Source: Hamadaea tsunoensis DSM 44101 (GTDB lineage: Bacteria; Actinomycetota; Actinomycetes; Mycobacteriales; Micromonosporaceae). Taken from it: a stretch of 64,000 nucleotides of DNA. The notes under the pieces are model-generated. The model searched no databases. It saw only the letters and a list, made by a program, of their open reading frames with translations, and had not been told where the DNA came from. Positions 1 through 11,400 of the stretch are shown here, piece by piece (within the stretch, counting starts at the first letter, position 1; every line of letters starts with the position of its first letter). Location: positions 208,942 through 272,941 of the forward strand of contig NZ_AUAX01000017.1 in the NCBI RefSeq assembly GCF_000428945.1. Direction: 5' to 3'. The translations under genes were made by a program, and so were the position numbers.

Positions 1-2738
1 CGGCCGAATGGCAGGCGGGGTTCATCGGCCAGCCCGGCGCCGTGGCGGGGCTCGGCGGCTCGTCCTGGATCTGGTACCCCGAAGGCGATCCGGCGTCCGG
101 GCTGCCGCCGATGACGCGCTACTTCCGCCGGACCTTCAGCCTGGGCTCGGCCCCGGCGGGTGGCACGCTCGTCGTGACCGGTGACGACACGGCCGACGTG
201 TGGGTCAACGGTACGCAGGTCAGCACCTCGCTGCGGGTCACCGATTCGTGGAAGCAGGCGGCGGTCGTCGACCTGACCGGCCGGCTGACCGCGGGCACCA
301 ACGTGATCGCGGTGTCCAGCCAGAACACCACCCAGTCGCCGGCCGGGATGATCGCGCAGCTGACGATCCCCGGCGGCCCGACGATCAACACCGACGCCTC
401 CTGGAAGGCGGCCCAGACCGCCCCGGCCGGTTGGGAGCAGACCGGCTTCAACGACAGTGGCTGGGCCGCGGCCCTCGCCGTGGCGGCCTACGGCAGCGGC
501 CCGTGGGCCTCGAACGTCGTGGTACGCAGGGGAGCGCCGCTGCTGCGCAAGAGCTTCACCGTCGGCAAGACCGTCGCGACGGCCCGCCTGCTCACCACCG
601 CCCTCGGCCTGCACGAGACGCGGCTCAACGGGGCGAAGGTCGGCGCCGACGTGCTCGCGCCGGGCTGGACCGACTACAACAAACGCCTGCAGTACAAGGT
701 GTACGACGTGACCGGGCAGATCGTGCAGGGCACCAACGTCCTCGGGGCCTGGCTCGGCGACGGCTGGTACTCCGGCAGCATCGGCATGGCCGGCTCGCAG
801 CGGTACGGGACGCAGCCCTGGTACTCGGCGAAACTGCTGTTGACCTACACCGACGGCACGACCGCGACCGTCGCCACCGACGGCACCTGGAAGTACGCGC
901 AGAGCCCCATCACCGCCGACGACCTCTACCTCGGCGAGCAGTACGACGCCCGCCGCGCCGTCGCGGGCTGGGACACCGCCGCGTACAGCGACGCGTCCTG
1001 GCCGGCGGTCGCGGTCCGCTCGGGCACGCAACCCACGCTGGTGTCCCAGGTGGACCCCGGAGTCACCGTGCAGAGCCAGCTCACACCGGTATCGGTGACC
1101 CAGCCGCAGCCCGGAGTATGGATCTTCGACCTCGGCCAGAACCACACCGGATGGGACCAGCTGCGCGTCACCGGTCCGGCCGGAACCACGGTGACCCTGC
1201 GCCACGGCGAGGTGCTCAACCCGGACGGCACCCTGTACACGGCGAATCTGCGCGTACCGGGTCTGGCGACGGACCGGTTCACCCTGGCCGGAACCGGTGC
1301 CGAGGAAGTGTTCGAACCGCGCTTCACCGTGCACGGCTACCGCTACGTCGAAGTGACCGGCTTCCCCGGTACGCCCACGGCCCACGCCATCACCGGCCAG
1401 GCCGCTTGGACCAACGGCGCGGCCATCGGAACGTTCACCACGTCCAACACCCTGCTCAACCAGATGCAGAGCGCGATCATGTGGGGTCAGCGCTCCAACA
1501 TGCTGTCCATCCCGACGGACTGCCCGAGCCGCGACGAGCGCCTCGGCTGGACCGGTGACATCGCCAGCTTCGCCGCCACGTCCACCTTCAACATCGACGT
1601 GTCCGGCTTCCTGGACAAGTTCGCCGACGACCTGACCGACGACCAGCAGAGCAACGGCGCGTTCACCGACACCGCCCCGTACGTCTGCTGCGGCGCCGGC
1701 ACCGCGGGCTGGGGCGACGCCGGCGTGATCATCCCGTACACCATGTGGCAGCGCTACGGCGACGTGCGGGTGATCAACGACCACTTCAGCGCGATGACCC
1801 GCTGGGTCGACTACCTGCGCAGCACCGCGGGCGCGGATCTGATCCGCGACCAGGGGGGTTACGGCGACTGGCTCAACGTCAACGACGACACCGCCCGCAA
1901 CGTCATCTCGACGGCCTTCTTCGCCCATGCGGCACGCATGGTCTCCCAGATGGCCGCCGCGACCGGGCACACCGCCGAGGCGTCCAGCTACGGAACCCTC
2001 GCCGACCAGGTCGCGGCCGCCTTCACGAGCAGGTTCGTCGCCGCGGACGGCACGGTGTCGGGCAACACCCAGACCGGCTACGTGCTGCCACTGGCCTTCG
2101 GGCTGCTGCCCGCGAACCTCGTGGCCCCCGCCGTCGGCAAGCTCGCCGCCAAGGTGGCCGCGTCCAACGGCCACCTGAGCGTCGGCTTCCTCGGCGTGGA
2201 GAACCTGCTACCGGTGCTCGCCGACAACGGGCGGGCGGACGTCGCGTACCAGATCCTGCTGCAGTCCTCCTACCCCGGCTGGGGTTACATGCTCAGCCGG
2301 GGCGCCACCACCGTCTGGGAACGCTGGGACGGCATCCGCACCGACGGAACGTTCCAGGACCCCGGAATGAACTCGTTCAACCACTACGGGCTCGGCTCCG
2401 CCGGCGACTTCCTGTACCGCGAGGTCGGCGGACTCGGCCCGGCCGAACCCGGCTACCGCTCACTGCTCGTGGCACCGAAACCCGGTGGCGGTCTCAGCTC
2501 GGCGAAGTCGGCGTACGAGACGCCGTACGGTCCGGCGGTGAGCGACTGGAGCACCAGCGGATCGGTGCTCACCCTGCGGGTCACCGTCCCGGTCGGCGCG
2601 ACCGCTCTGGTCAAGGTGCCGGCGTCGTCCGCGGCGGCGGTCACCGCTCCGGCGCAGGCCGTCCCGTTCGGGTACGGCGGCGGGGCGGCTTCGTACTACC
2701 TGCCGTCGGGCAGCTACACCTTCACCGCGACCTCGTAG
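1..2738 (+). CDS. Alpha-L-rhamnosidase, GH78 (5' end outside window)
   Basis: The reading frame is open to the left edge (frame starting at base 3, residues AEWQAGFIG), so the start lies upstream and about 911 residues are visible. GH78 enzymes release terminal alpha-L-rhamnose from plant or bacterial polysaccharides and glycosides. N-terminal beta-sandwich modules occupy roughly the first 450 residues. The (alpha/alpha)6 catalytic domain follows, with the conserved block CPSRDERLGWTGD near base 1525 holding the acidic active-site residues, then TTVWERWDG near 2310 and NSFNHYGLGS near 2370. A C-terminal beta domain ends at the TAG at 2736. An export signal, if any, would be in the missing part. 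A strong hairpin terminator follows directly, so this ends its transcription unit. Confidence 0.93.
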   Translation, partial: AEWQAGFIGQPGAVAGLGGSSWIWYPEGDPASGLPPMTRYFRRTFSLGSAPAGGTLVVTGDDTADVWVNGTQVSTSLRVTDSWKQAAVVDLTGRLTAGTNVIAVSSQNTTQSPAGMIAQLTIPGGPTINTDASWKAAQTAPAGWEQTGFNDSGWAAALAVAAYGSGPWASNVVVRRGAPLLRKSFTVGKTVATARLLTTALGLHETRLNGAKVGADVLAPGWTDYNKRLQYKVYDVTGQIVQGTNVLGAWLGDGWYSGSIGMAGSQRYGTQPWYSAKLLLTYTDGTTATVATDGTWKYAQSPITADDLYLGEQYDARRAVAGWDTAAYSDASWPAVAVRSGTQPTLVSQVDPGVTVQSQLTPVSVTQPQPGVWIFDLGQNHTGWDQLRVTGPAGTTVTLRHGEVLNPDGTLYTANLRVPGLATDRFTLAGTGAEEVFEPRFTVHGYRYVEVTGFPGTPTAHAITGQAAWTNGAAIGTFTTSNTLLNQMQSAIMWGQRSNMLSIPTDCPSRDERLGWTGDIASFAATSTFNIDVSGFLDKFADDLTDDQQSNGAFTDTAPYVCCGAGTAGWGDAGVIIPYTMWQRYGDVRVINDHFSAMTRWVDYLRSTAGADLIRDQGGYGDWLNVNDDTARNVISTAFFAHAARMVSQMAAATGHTAEASSYGTLADQVAAAFTSRFVAADGTVSGNTQTGYVLPLAFGLLPANLVAPAVGKLAAKVAASNGHLSVGFLGVENLLPVLADNGRADVAYQILLQSSYPGWGYMLSRGATTVWERWDGIRTDGTFQDPGMNSFNHYGLGSAGDFLYREVGGLGPAEPGYRSLLVAPKPGGGLSSAKSAYETPYGPAVSDWSTSGSVLTLRVTVPVGATALVKVPASSAAAVTAPAQAVPFGYGGGAASYYLPSGSYTFTATS

Positions 2739-2748
2739 GCGCGGGGAC

Positions 2749-2779
2749 GGCGGCGGGCCGGGAGTCCTGGCCCGCCGCC
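2749..2779 (+). terminator. Hairpin terminator after the rhamnosidase gene
   Basis: Perfect 11-bp inverted repeat GGCGGCGGGCC / GGCCCGCCGCC with a 9-nt loop, starting 10 nt after the stop codon. There is no U-tract, which is usual for high-GC actinobacterial terminators. Confidence 0.7.
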
Positions 2780-2801
2780 GCGTCACCCTCAGCACCGGAT
2801 C

Positions 2802-3713
2802 ATGATGTCGGTCATGGATCATGTCGCCGACCCCGCACTCGCCGCCTTCGTCGCCGCCGCCCGCGCCACCCCCGCCACCCCCGCGCGCACGGTCGGCGCC
2901 GGGCCGGTCCGCCGCGGGCAGCGGGCGCGCGCGGCCGTCCGCCCTCCGGGTCCGGCGCTCGCCGAGGTCTCCGACGAGCCGGTCGCCGGCGTACCCGTCC
3001 GGATCTACCGCCCCGCACAGTCCCGGGCCACCATCGTGTACGCGCACGGCGGCATGTGGGTGATCGGCGACCTGGAATCGCACGACCGGGCCTGCCGCCT
3101 GCTCGCCGAGGCCACCGGCGCCACCGTGATCGCGGTCGACTACCGCCGGGCGCCGGAGCACCCGTGGCCCGCCGCGGTGGACGATGTCGTGGCCGTCCTC
3201 CAGCACGCGATCGCCGCGGGCGGCACCGTCTGCGTCATGGGGGACAGCGCGGGCGGCAACCTCGCCACGCTCGCCTGCCTGCGGCTGCGGGACGCGGGCG
3301 AACCACTGCCGTACGCGCAGATCCTGCTCTACCCCAACACCGATCTGACCCTGAGCCGGCCCAGTACGCGTACCAAGGCCACCGGCTGGGCGCTGGACAC
3401 CGATGACGTCGCCTGGGGCGCGGAGCTGTGGGTTCCCGACCCGGCGATGCGTACCGACCCCCGGGTGAGCCCCCTGTACGCCGACCTGCACGGCCTGCCG
3501 CGGGCGGTCGTGGTGACCGTCGAGCACGATCCGCTTCGCGACGAGGGCGACGAGTACGCCGACCGGCTCCGGGCGGCCGGCGTACCGGCGGTGCACCGGT
3601 GCGAGGCGGGCCTGGTGCACGGCTTCCTCACGATGGACCTCGTGTCGCCCGCCTGCGCGAAGGCGGCCGAGCGGGTCTTCGCCGACATCACCGCCCTGCT
3701 GGCCGACGCCTAG
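2802..3713 (+). CDS. Alpha/beta hydrolase, hormone-sensitive-lipase (HSL/acetyl-hydrolase) family
   Basis: Cytoplasmic serine esterase of 303 residues, the usual length for the family. Visible signatures are the oxyanion-hole motif HGG at residues 82-84, the nucleophile elbow GDSAGG at 147-152 (Ser149), the acid Asp243 in EHDPLRDEG and His273 in LVHGF. The family hydrolyses short acyl esters, and the substrate cannot be read from sequence. The N-terminal cap is Ala/Arg/Pro-rich. ATG 2802 is followed by a second in-frame ATG at 2814, and neither has a strong ribosome site, so the start is uncertain by four codons. No signal peptide is seen. It is flanked by the rhamnosidase terminator and by a large palindrome, suggesting a single-gene unit. 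Confidence 0.88.
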   Translation: MMSVMDHVADPALAAFVAAARATPATPARTVGAGPVRRGQRARAAVRPPGPALAEVSDEPVAGVPVRIYRPAQSRATIVYAHGGMWVIGDLESHDRACRLLAEATGATVIAVDYRRAPEHPWPAAVDDVVAVLQHAIAAGGTVCVMGDSAGGNLATLACLRLRDAGEPLPYAQILLYPNTDLTLSRPSTRTKATGWALDTDDVAWGAELWVPDPAMRTDPRVSPLYADLHGLPRAVVVTVEHDPLRDEGDEYADRLRAAGVPAVHRCEAGLVHGFLTMDLVSPACAKAAERVFADITALLADA

Positions 3714-3730
3714 CGCCCCACCTCCCGATC

Positions 3731-3857
3731 CCCAGCTCCAAGATCCCCAGCTCCAAGATCCCGCTTGGATCAGGGAAATCACCCGAATCTTGGCCCATGA
3801 TTCGGGTGAAAACCGTGATCCAAGCGGGATCTTGGAAGGGAGCTTGAGGGGAACTGT
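3731..3857. repeat. Nested intergenic palindrome with tandem 15-bp repeat
   Basis: Two exact tandem copies of CCCAGCTCCAAGATC (3731-3745, 3746-3760) run into an outer perfect 20-bp inverted repeat (3753-3772 with 3816-3835, arm TGATCCAAGCGGGATCTTGG). Inside it is a second perfect 11-bp stem (3779-3789 with 3799-3809, TCACCCGAATC) with a 9-nt loop. The right flank to about 3857 partly complements the tandem repeats. It lies between two rightward genes and could act as a terminator or be an extragenic palindromic element. Confidence 0.8.
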
Positions 3858-3910
3858 GCCCGCGATCGTCTAGTTTGTAGTGATATTGGACGTTCGTGGG
3901 AAGGACACCC

Positions 3911-5320
3911 GTGCCTCGTTTCCTGTCGACCCGGCGCCGGATGCGGGCCGCTGCCGCCGCCGGTCTGCTCGGCCTGCTGGCGGCGACCCCCGCCCACGCG
4001 TACGCGAACGGTGCGGCGACGGGCCACCCTGGCGGGCTGGATCCGAGTTTCGGCCAGGGCGGGCTCACCGTCACGGGCTTCCCCGGCCGCGCGGTCGGTG
4101 CCAGCGCGATCGCGCAGCACGGTCCCGACGGCGGGCTGATCGTCGCCGGTGGCGCCATCACGCCGGGTACGCCTGACTTCCTGCTCGCCCGCTACCGCGC
4201 GGACGGGACCCTGGACCCGCGGTTCGGCGCCGGCGGCCGGGTCGTCACGTCGGTGCCGGCCGGGCTGGGCGCCCAGGGCGCCACCGGAGTCGCCGTGGAT
4301 TCCCGGTGGCGCATCGTCGCGGTGGGCACCGGCGGCATTCCGCGGGGTACGCAGATCGGCTTCGCGGTCGCGCGGTATCTGCCCGACGGCGCGCTCGACA
4401 CGGGTTTCGGCCGAGGCGGTGTCAAGGTCCTGCCCGTCGGCCCGGCCGGAGACGCGGGGGCGGCCGCGGTGGTGGTCCAGCCGGACGGCGGGATCGTCGT
4501 CGCCGGTGGGGCCAACGACATCCGGGGCGACGTGGATTTCGCCGCCGTTCGGCTGCGCGGCGACGGCACGCTCGATCCGGCCTTCGGCAACGGCGGGATC
4601 GTGCTGGTGCCGCTGCCCGGCGGGGACGCCGCGGCGTCGGCCGTCGCCCTCCAGCCGGACGGGAAGATCCTGCTGGCGGGCACCTCCGTCGACCCCGCCG
4701 CGGGGCAGGAGTTCGCCGTCGTACGCCTGACCGCCGGCGGCGTACCCGATGGTGGTTTCGGGCGGGGCGGGATCGTGCGCGTGCAGAACAGCCCGGGGCA
4801 GAGCAAGGGCGGGGCTTCGGCGGTGGCGGTCGACCCGGTGGGGCGCGTGGTCGTCGCGGGCGTGGGGCAGACGGTGGCCGGCCAGGCCGGGTTCGCGCTG
4901 GTGCGGTTGCGTCCCGACGGCGCGCTGGACCCGGCGTTCGGCACGGGCGGGAAGGTGCTCACGACGTTCACCGGTGACTCGGGCGCGTCGAGCCTGCTGC
5001 TGCGCCGGGACGGCGGGATGGTGGCGGCCGGCAGCGCCGGGTACCCGTCGAAGGTCGCCCTCGCCGGCTACCGCGCGGACGGGAGCCTGGATCCCGCGTT
5101 CGGCGCCGGCGGGAAGACGACGACCGCGGCGGGGGTCAACGCGAGCGCGACCGGTGCGGTGTTCCCGGGCGGTACGCGCATCGTCGTGGCGGGGACGACG
5201 TTCAACCAGGATGCGTCGGCGGGCAGCTTCCTCGTCGCCGGCTACGAGGGGTTTCCGATCGGGCATCACGGCTACGGGCCGCCGAACCGAGCCTGCCGGC
5301 CTCAGTGCACGGCGCCCTGA
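3911..5320 (+). CDS. Secreted delta-60 repeat (beta-propeller-like) protein
   Basis: 469 residues from GTG 3911, chosen because GGAAGG lies 6 nt upstream and the protein then opens with a classical signal peptide (RRR, hydrophobic stretch, THAHA-like end PAHAYA). An upstream in-frame GTG at 3896 lacks a good ribosome site. The mature part carries seven copies of the delta-60 motif, G-x-LD-x-x-FG-x-GG (for example LDPSFGQGG, LDPRFGAGG, LDPAFGNGG), spaced about 55-60 residues. Such repeats build propeller-like folds in secreted or surface proteins with no assigned catalytic role. The protein ends with a short Cys-containing tail and shows no anchor. It precedes the giant surface-protein gene by 130 bp and may be co-regulated with it. 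Confidence 0.85.
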   Translation: MPRFLSTRRRMRAAAAAGLLGLLAATPAHAYANGAATGHPGGLDPSFGQGGLTVTGFPGRAVGASAIAQHGPDGGLIVAGGAITPGTPDFLLARYRADGTLDPRFGAGGRVVTSVPAGLGAQGATGVAVDSRWRIVAVGTGGIPRGTQIGFAVARYLPDGALDTGFGRGGVKVLPVGPAGDAGAAAVVVQPDGGIVVAGGANDIRGDVDFAAVRLRGDGTLDPAFGNGGIVLVPLPGGDAAASAVALQPDGKILLAGTSVDPAAGQEFAVVRLTAGGVPDGGFGRGGIVRVQNSPGQSKGGASAVAVDPVGRVVVAGVGQTVAGQAGFALVRLRPDGALDPAFGTGGKVLTTFTGDSGASSLLLRRDGGMVAAGSAGYPSKVALAGYRADGSLDPAFGAGGKTTTAAGVNASATGAVFPGGTRIVVAGTTFNQDASAGSFLVAGYEGFPIGHHGYGPPNRACRPQCTAP

Positions 5321-5450
5321 CGAGGACACGGGAACACGCCGGTACGCACAGCGACCGTCCAATCACGCTTTACCTGATTCACCCGATTTATGATCTTCGT
5401 ACGTATTCGTACGGCCAGTCCGCCGCCCGCGCCAGGGCCGTCGGTGCCGG

Positions 5451-8400
5451 GTGAGCACACGGGGGCGCGTGGTGGGTCGGATGTGGACGGTGGGCGGGGG
5501 TCGCTGGGCGCGGCGGGTGTGCGCCGGTGTGATCGCCGTGGTGCTGCCGGTGGCCGTGGCGCCCGTGGTGCCGGCGACGGCCCAGCCACTGGCGGGAATC
5601 TGGGACGGCCGGCGGGCCGAACTGTTCGTCGTCAACGCGGCGGCGCCGACGCTGATGCCGGGCGGCCCGTCGGGAACGGTCAGCGCGACCCTGGTCAACC
5701 GCGGCCCCGACCGCGCCCACGACGTGAGTCTCGTCTACACGGTCCCGGCCACGCTGACGTTCGCCGGCGCGAGCATCGCCGGCGGCGCGTGCTCGTACAC
5801 GGCGCCGAAGGTCACCTGCTCGGTGGCCCAACTGTCGGACAACGAGACCGCGCCGGTCGCGATCTCGCTGCGCGCCGCCGCCGGCACGGCCCCGGGTACC
5901 AAGGCGGGCAGCTTCTCCTCGCCGCGCTCGGACGAGTTCAACCCGGCCGGCGGCAACCTGCTCTCCCTCGTACGCCAGGACGACTGGGTCGGCACCAACG
6001 AAGGGTCGTCGCTGCCCGGCCGGTGGGAGCCCGACGATCCTTACAACGACCGGCCGCCGTGCGACATCACCGCCGACACCCTGGGCCGGCTCTACCTGTG
6101 CCCGCCCCGCGTCTTCGACGACGTGATCTCCGGCCCGACCGCGGCCACCTGCAACGGAAACGTACAGAAGTGCCTCAAGACGTGGGAGTACGTCGGCACG
6201 TACTACGCCCAGCAGAGCGGCAGCATCCGCCTCTGTGCGGAGTCGATGGACGACGGCGCGTACGTCAACTGGTCCGACGGGTTCGACCCCGCGACCGGGG
6301 ACGGCATGGGACCCGGCGTCGCCTGGTCGGCGCGTACGCAGCAGAACCAGGTGGTCAGCCCGTGGAACTCGGGAACCTGGTCGGTGACCGCCGGGCGGGC
6401 GTACCGGTTCAGCATCCGGGTGGCCAACCGGGACAACGACTTCACCCGCGGACGCGGCCTCGGCGGGCTGGGCACGTTCGGCCTCTCGACCGTCTACGGC
6501 GGCCCGGAGACCTGCTCGTTCGGCAACTTCTGGCCACCCGTGGCGGCCGACGTCACGGTGGCCGCCCCGGCCGCCACGATCGCCCTGACCAAGGCGTTCG
6601 GCACCGACCGGGTGACCTGGAGCGACCAGTTCACCGTCCAGATCAAGGACGCCGGCGGATCGGTCGTCAACGCCACGGGCAGCAGCACCAGCGAGGGCTT
6701 CGGCTCCACCGTCAACTTCGGCACCGGCACCACCGGGACGACCAAGGTCGTGCCCGGGTCGGCGTACACGCTGACGGAGGTTCCCGCGGCCGGGGCGAAC
6801 CCGGCCAACTACGGGCAGACGATCGCCTGCACCAACGCGACGCCCGGATCCGGAACGGTGCTGCCCGGCGGGCCCGTCAACCTGGCAAGTCCGCCGGTGA
6901 TCCGGCCGGGCCCGGACGACGCCATCTCGTGCGTGCTCGCCAACACCGGCGTACCGCCGTCGATCACGTTGCGGGTCAACGCCGTCGGCCCGAACGCCAC
7001 CTTCCCGTTCACGGTCACCGGCGGCCCGCTGCCGGCGAACCCGAACGTCACGACGGCCGGCCAGTTCGGCGAGACCACGCTGGTCAACACCCGGGCCGGG
7101 CAGAGCGTCACGGTCACCCAGAACCCGCCGGCCGGCTGGCAGCAGATCACGAGCCTGTGCAGCAACACGCGTACCGGTGAGGTGCTGCGGCAGCCGTTCA
7201 CGCTCAACGTCGCCGACCGCATCGTGTGCTCCTACACCGACGTCACCACGGCCCTGGTGAACGCGCCGTGCGTCCTGAACCCGGTGCAGAATCCACGGTT
7301 CGCCAGCGGCAACGCCAACTGGAGCACCAGCGGCCAGTGGTACGTCAGCGACGGCCGCATGTCGATCTTCAGCGACAGCGCCGGCCTCGCCACCGACCGC
7401 GTGACCCAGACGATCGGCGCGGTCGCCCCCGGCAGCGCGTTACGCGTCTCGCTCGCGGTCGCCGACGGGGTCGGGGGCCAGGGCGGCAACCAGGGCACGA
7501 TGGAGATCGCGTACGGGGGTGTCGTGTACGCCCGCGTCCTGACCACCGTCGCGAACCAGGGCTTCGGCCGCGACGCCACGATCACGGGGCTCAACGGGGC
7601 GACGATCCCGCCGGAGTCGGCGACCGTCACGATGGGCACCGTCGAGGAGATCACGGTCAACCTGCCCGACGGCGTACCCCTGACCGGCGACCTGCAGTTC
7701 CGGTACGGCATCACGGGGACGGGGGACACCCTCGGCGTCGCCGACGACGTCGGCGTCACCGGGATCGCGGTGGCGACCGCCGGCATCTGCCTGCGCAAGC
7801 AGTCCGCCGGCGGGGTCGGCACCTTCGCGTTCACCAGCACCAACCTGTTCACCAACACGCCGACGCCGGGGACGTTCAGCGTCACCACCTCGGCGGGCAA
7901 CAACCCGGCGACCGTCAACCCCGCGTTCGGCCGCACCGGTACGCAGCTCGTTGCGACCTCGCCCGGCAGCGACGTCACCATCACCGAGACCGGGGCCGGC
8001 GGCTTCAACCCGACCGCCGTCACGTGCACCGACCTGACCACCGGGGCGGCGGTGCCGCAGGTGACCCTCGCCGGGGCCACGATCACCGTGCCCGGATCGG
8101 TGCTCGGCCGCCGGCAGATCCTCGGCTGCACCCTCAGCCAGGAGCGCCGCAGCTTCACCGTCCGCAAGTCGGCCAGCCCCGCGAGCAGCGTCCCGGGCGG
8201 CACCGTCACCTACACCCTGACCGTGACGAACAACGGCAGCACCGCGTACGCGGGGGCGTCGTTCACCGACAGCCTGTCCGGCGTTCTCGACGACGCCGCC
8301 TTCATCGGCGCCACCGCGTCGACCGGGACCGCCACCTTCACCAGCCCCAACCTGACGTGGACGGGCGACCTCGGTCCCGGGGGCAGCGCCACCGTGACCT

Positions 8401-11400
8401 ACACGGTCCAGGTCAACGCCCCCGACACCGGCGACCACCACCTGTCCAACGTCGTCACCACCACCTCGGCCGGCGGCAACTGCGCCGCGAGCCCGCGTCC
8501 GGCCGAATGCGCCACCGACACGCCGGTCGCCGACAGCCGCATCCTCAAGACCGTCTCGGCCGGCTCCGCCGTACCGGGCCAGAGCGTCACCTACACCGTC
8601 GCCGTCGTCAACAGCGGCCAGACTCCGCTGACCGGGGCGAACTTCACCGACGACCTCACGGCCGTCCTCGACGACGCCATTTTCGCCGGCGCCTCGTCCA
8701 CCCTCGGCCAGGCGGTCTTCACCAGCCCGAAACTGACCTGGACCGGCGATCTCGCCGTCGGCGCGCAGGCGCAGATCGTCTACACCGTCACGGTCCGCGA
8801 CCCGGACACCGGCGACCACCGCCTCGACAACCTCGTCACCTCCACGACGCCGGGCAACGTCTGCAACAACGGCCCGATCAATCCCAATTGCAGGACGAGT
8901 ACGCCGATCGCCGGCCTGCGGATCGTCAAGTCGGCCGACGCCGCCTCGGTGGTGCCGGGCGGTCCCGTCCGGTACACGGTCACGGTGACCAACGTCGGCC
9001 AGACCTTGCAGTCGGGCACGCTGTTCGCCGACGACCTGACCGGCGTCATCGACGACGCCACACTGGGCTCGATCACGGTCAGCACCGGGTCGGCCGACTT
9101 CGCCAGCCCCCGGCTGCTGTTCCACGCCGTGCTGAGCCCCGGGCAGGCGGCGACGGTCGGCTACACCGCGACCGTCCGGCAGCCGGACACCGGCGACTTC
9201 AGCCTCGTCAACGCCGTCACGTCGGGCGTGCCCGGCGCGGGCTGCCCCGCCGCGGCGGACGGGTCGGTCTGCTCGGTCACGGTTCCCGTGGTGAGCCTGC
9301 ACGTCGTCAAGTCGGCCGACAAGACCGCGACCCAGGTCGGCGGGGCGGTCGTGTACACGATGACGCTCACCAACGCCGGCCGGGCCCCGGTCACCGGCGC
9401 CTCGGTCACCGACGACCTGAGCGGCGTCCTCGACGACGCCGCCATCGGGACGCCCACCGCGAGCACCGGTGTCGTCTCCTTCGCGGCACCGACGCTGACC
9501 TGGACCGGCGACGTGCCGGTGGGCGGGACGGTCACCGTCACCTACACCGCCACGGTCGCCCGGCCCGACAACGGCGATCACCGCCTGCGCAACACGGTCG
9601 CGTCGACGACGCCCGCGGCCGACTGCCCCCGGGCCGGCCAGCAGTCGGCGACCGGCTGCGCCACCGACACCCCGGTGGCCGACCTGCAGATCAGGAAGAC
9701 CGCCGACGTGGCGTCGACCGAGCCGGGCGGGATCGTCACGTACACGGTGACCGTGGTCAACGCCGGCCAGACCAGCTACCCGTCGCTGACCGGGGTGGAC
9801 GACGTGACCGGCGTCCTCGACGACGCCGACTTCGTCGGCGCCGTCGCCAGCGGCGGCACCATCGCCTTCACCTCACCGCTGCTCACCTGGTCCAGCGCCC
9901 TGCCCATCGGGGGCGAGGGCTCGGCGGTCTACCGGTTCCGGGTCAAGGAGCCCGACACGGGCGACCATCACCTGATCAACTCTCTGTCGTCGACCGCCCC
10001 CGGCTCGGTGTGCCCGGGCGGCCCCGCCTGCGCCACCGACACTCCGGTCTCGGACCTCCAGGTGAGCAAGAGCATCGACGTCACACAGGCGGTACCGGGC
10101 CAGGTCGTCACCTACACCGTGCGGGTCACCAACACCGGTGTCACGCCGCTGCACGACCTGACCGGCATCGACGACGTCAGCGGTGTGCTGGACGACGCGA
10201 CGTTCCTGGACGCGAGCGCCTCCGGCGGCTCGGTGAGCTTCGCCCCGCCGCTGCTGACCTGGACCGGCAGCGGCGTACCCCTGCCGGTGGGGGCGTCGGC
10301 GGACGTCGTCTACCGGTTCCGGGTCGACGACCCCGACACCGGCGACCACCGCCTGCTCAACTCGCTGTCGTCGACCAACCTCGGCTCCAGCTGCCCCGGC
10401 GGCCCGGCCTGCACGACCGACACGCCGATCGCCGATCTGAAGATCGAGAAGAAGGCCGACGAGAGCATCGTCGACCCGGGGGAGGCGCTGCACTACACGG
10501 TCTCGGTCACCAACACCGGCCAGGTCCCGCTGATCGGAGCCACGTTCGCCGACGATCTGTCCGATGTGGTCGATGACGCCACCGTCGGCGGTCTGACGTC
10601 GACCGTCGGTACGCCGACTCTGAACGGCGCCACCCTCGTCTGGACCGGCGACCTGGCCCCCGGCGGATCCGCCGACGTCGCGTACACCGCCACGGTGCTC
10701 GACCCCGACCCCGGCAATCTGGTGCTGCGCAACGCGCTCACCTCGACGACGCCCGGCGCCGGCTGCCCGGCCGTGTTCGCCGGCACGCCCGGCTGCGCCA
10801 CGTCGACCCCGGTACCCGGTTTTGAGATCGAGAAGACCGCGAGCGCCGCCACGGCCAACCCCGGCGACACGGTCACCTACACCGTGAAGCTGACCAACTT
10901 CGGGCAGACCGACCTCACCGGCGCACGCTTCACCGACGACCTGACCGGCGTCCTCGACGACGCGTCGTTCGGCGTACTGACCCAGCCGGGGATCGGCACC
11001 GCCACCTTCACCAGCCCCGAGGTCTCCTGGACCGGTACGCTGCCCGCCGGCGCCGTGACGACCGTCGTCTACACGGTGGTCGTCGACGCGGTGGCCGGCG
11101 ATCACGTCATGCACAACACGATCACCACCGACACGGCCGGCTCGGACTGCGAGGCGGGCTCCGCCGACCCGGACTGCTCGACGATCACGCTGGTGAACGG
11201 TCTGTCGATCATGAAGACCAGCGACCGCGCGACCGCCCTGCCGGGCGACGTCGTCACGCATACGGTCACGGTGACCAACACCGGCCCGACAAGGTTGACC
11301 GCAGCGCGGTTCACCGACGACCTGACCGGTGTCCTCGACGACGCCGCGTTCACCGGATTCACGCCGCCGACCCTGGGCACGGTCACCTTCACCTCGCCGG

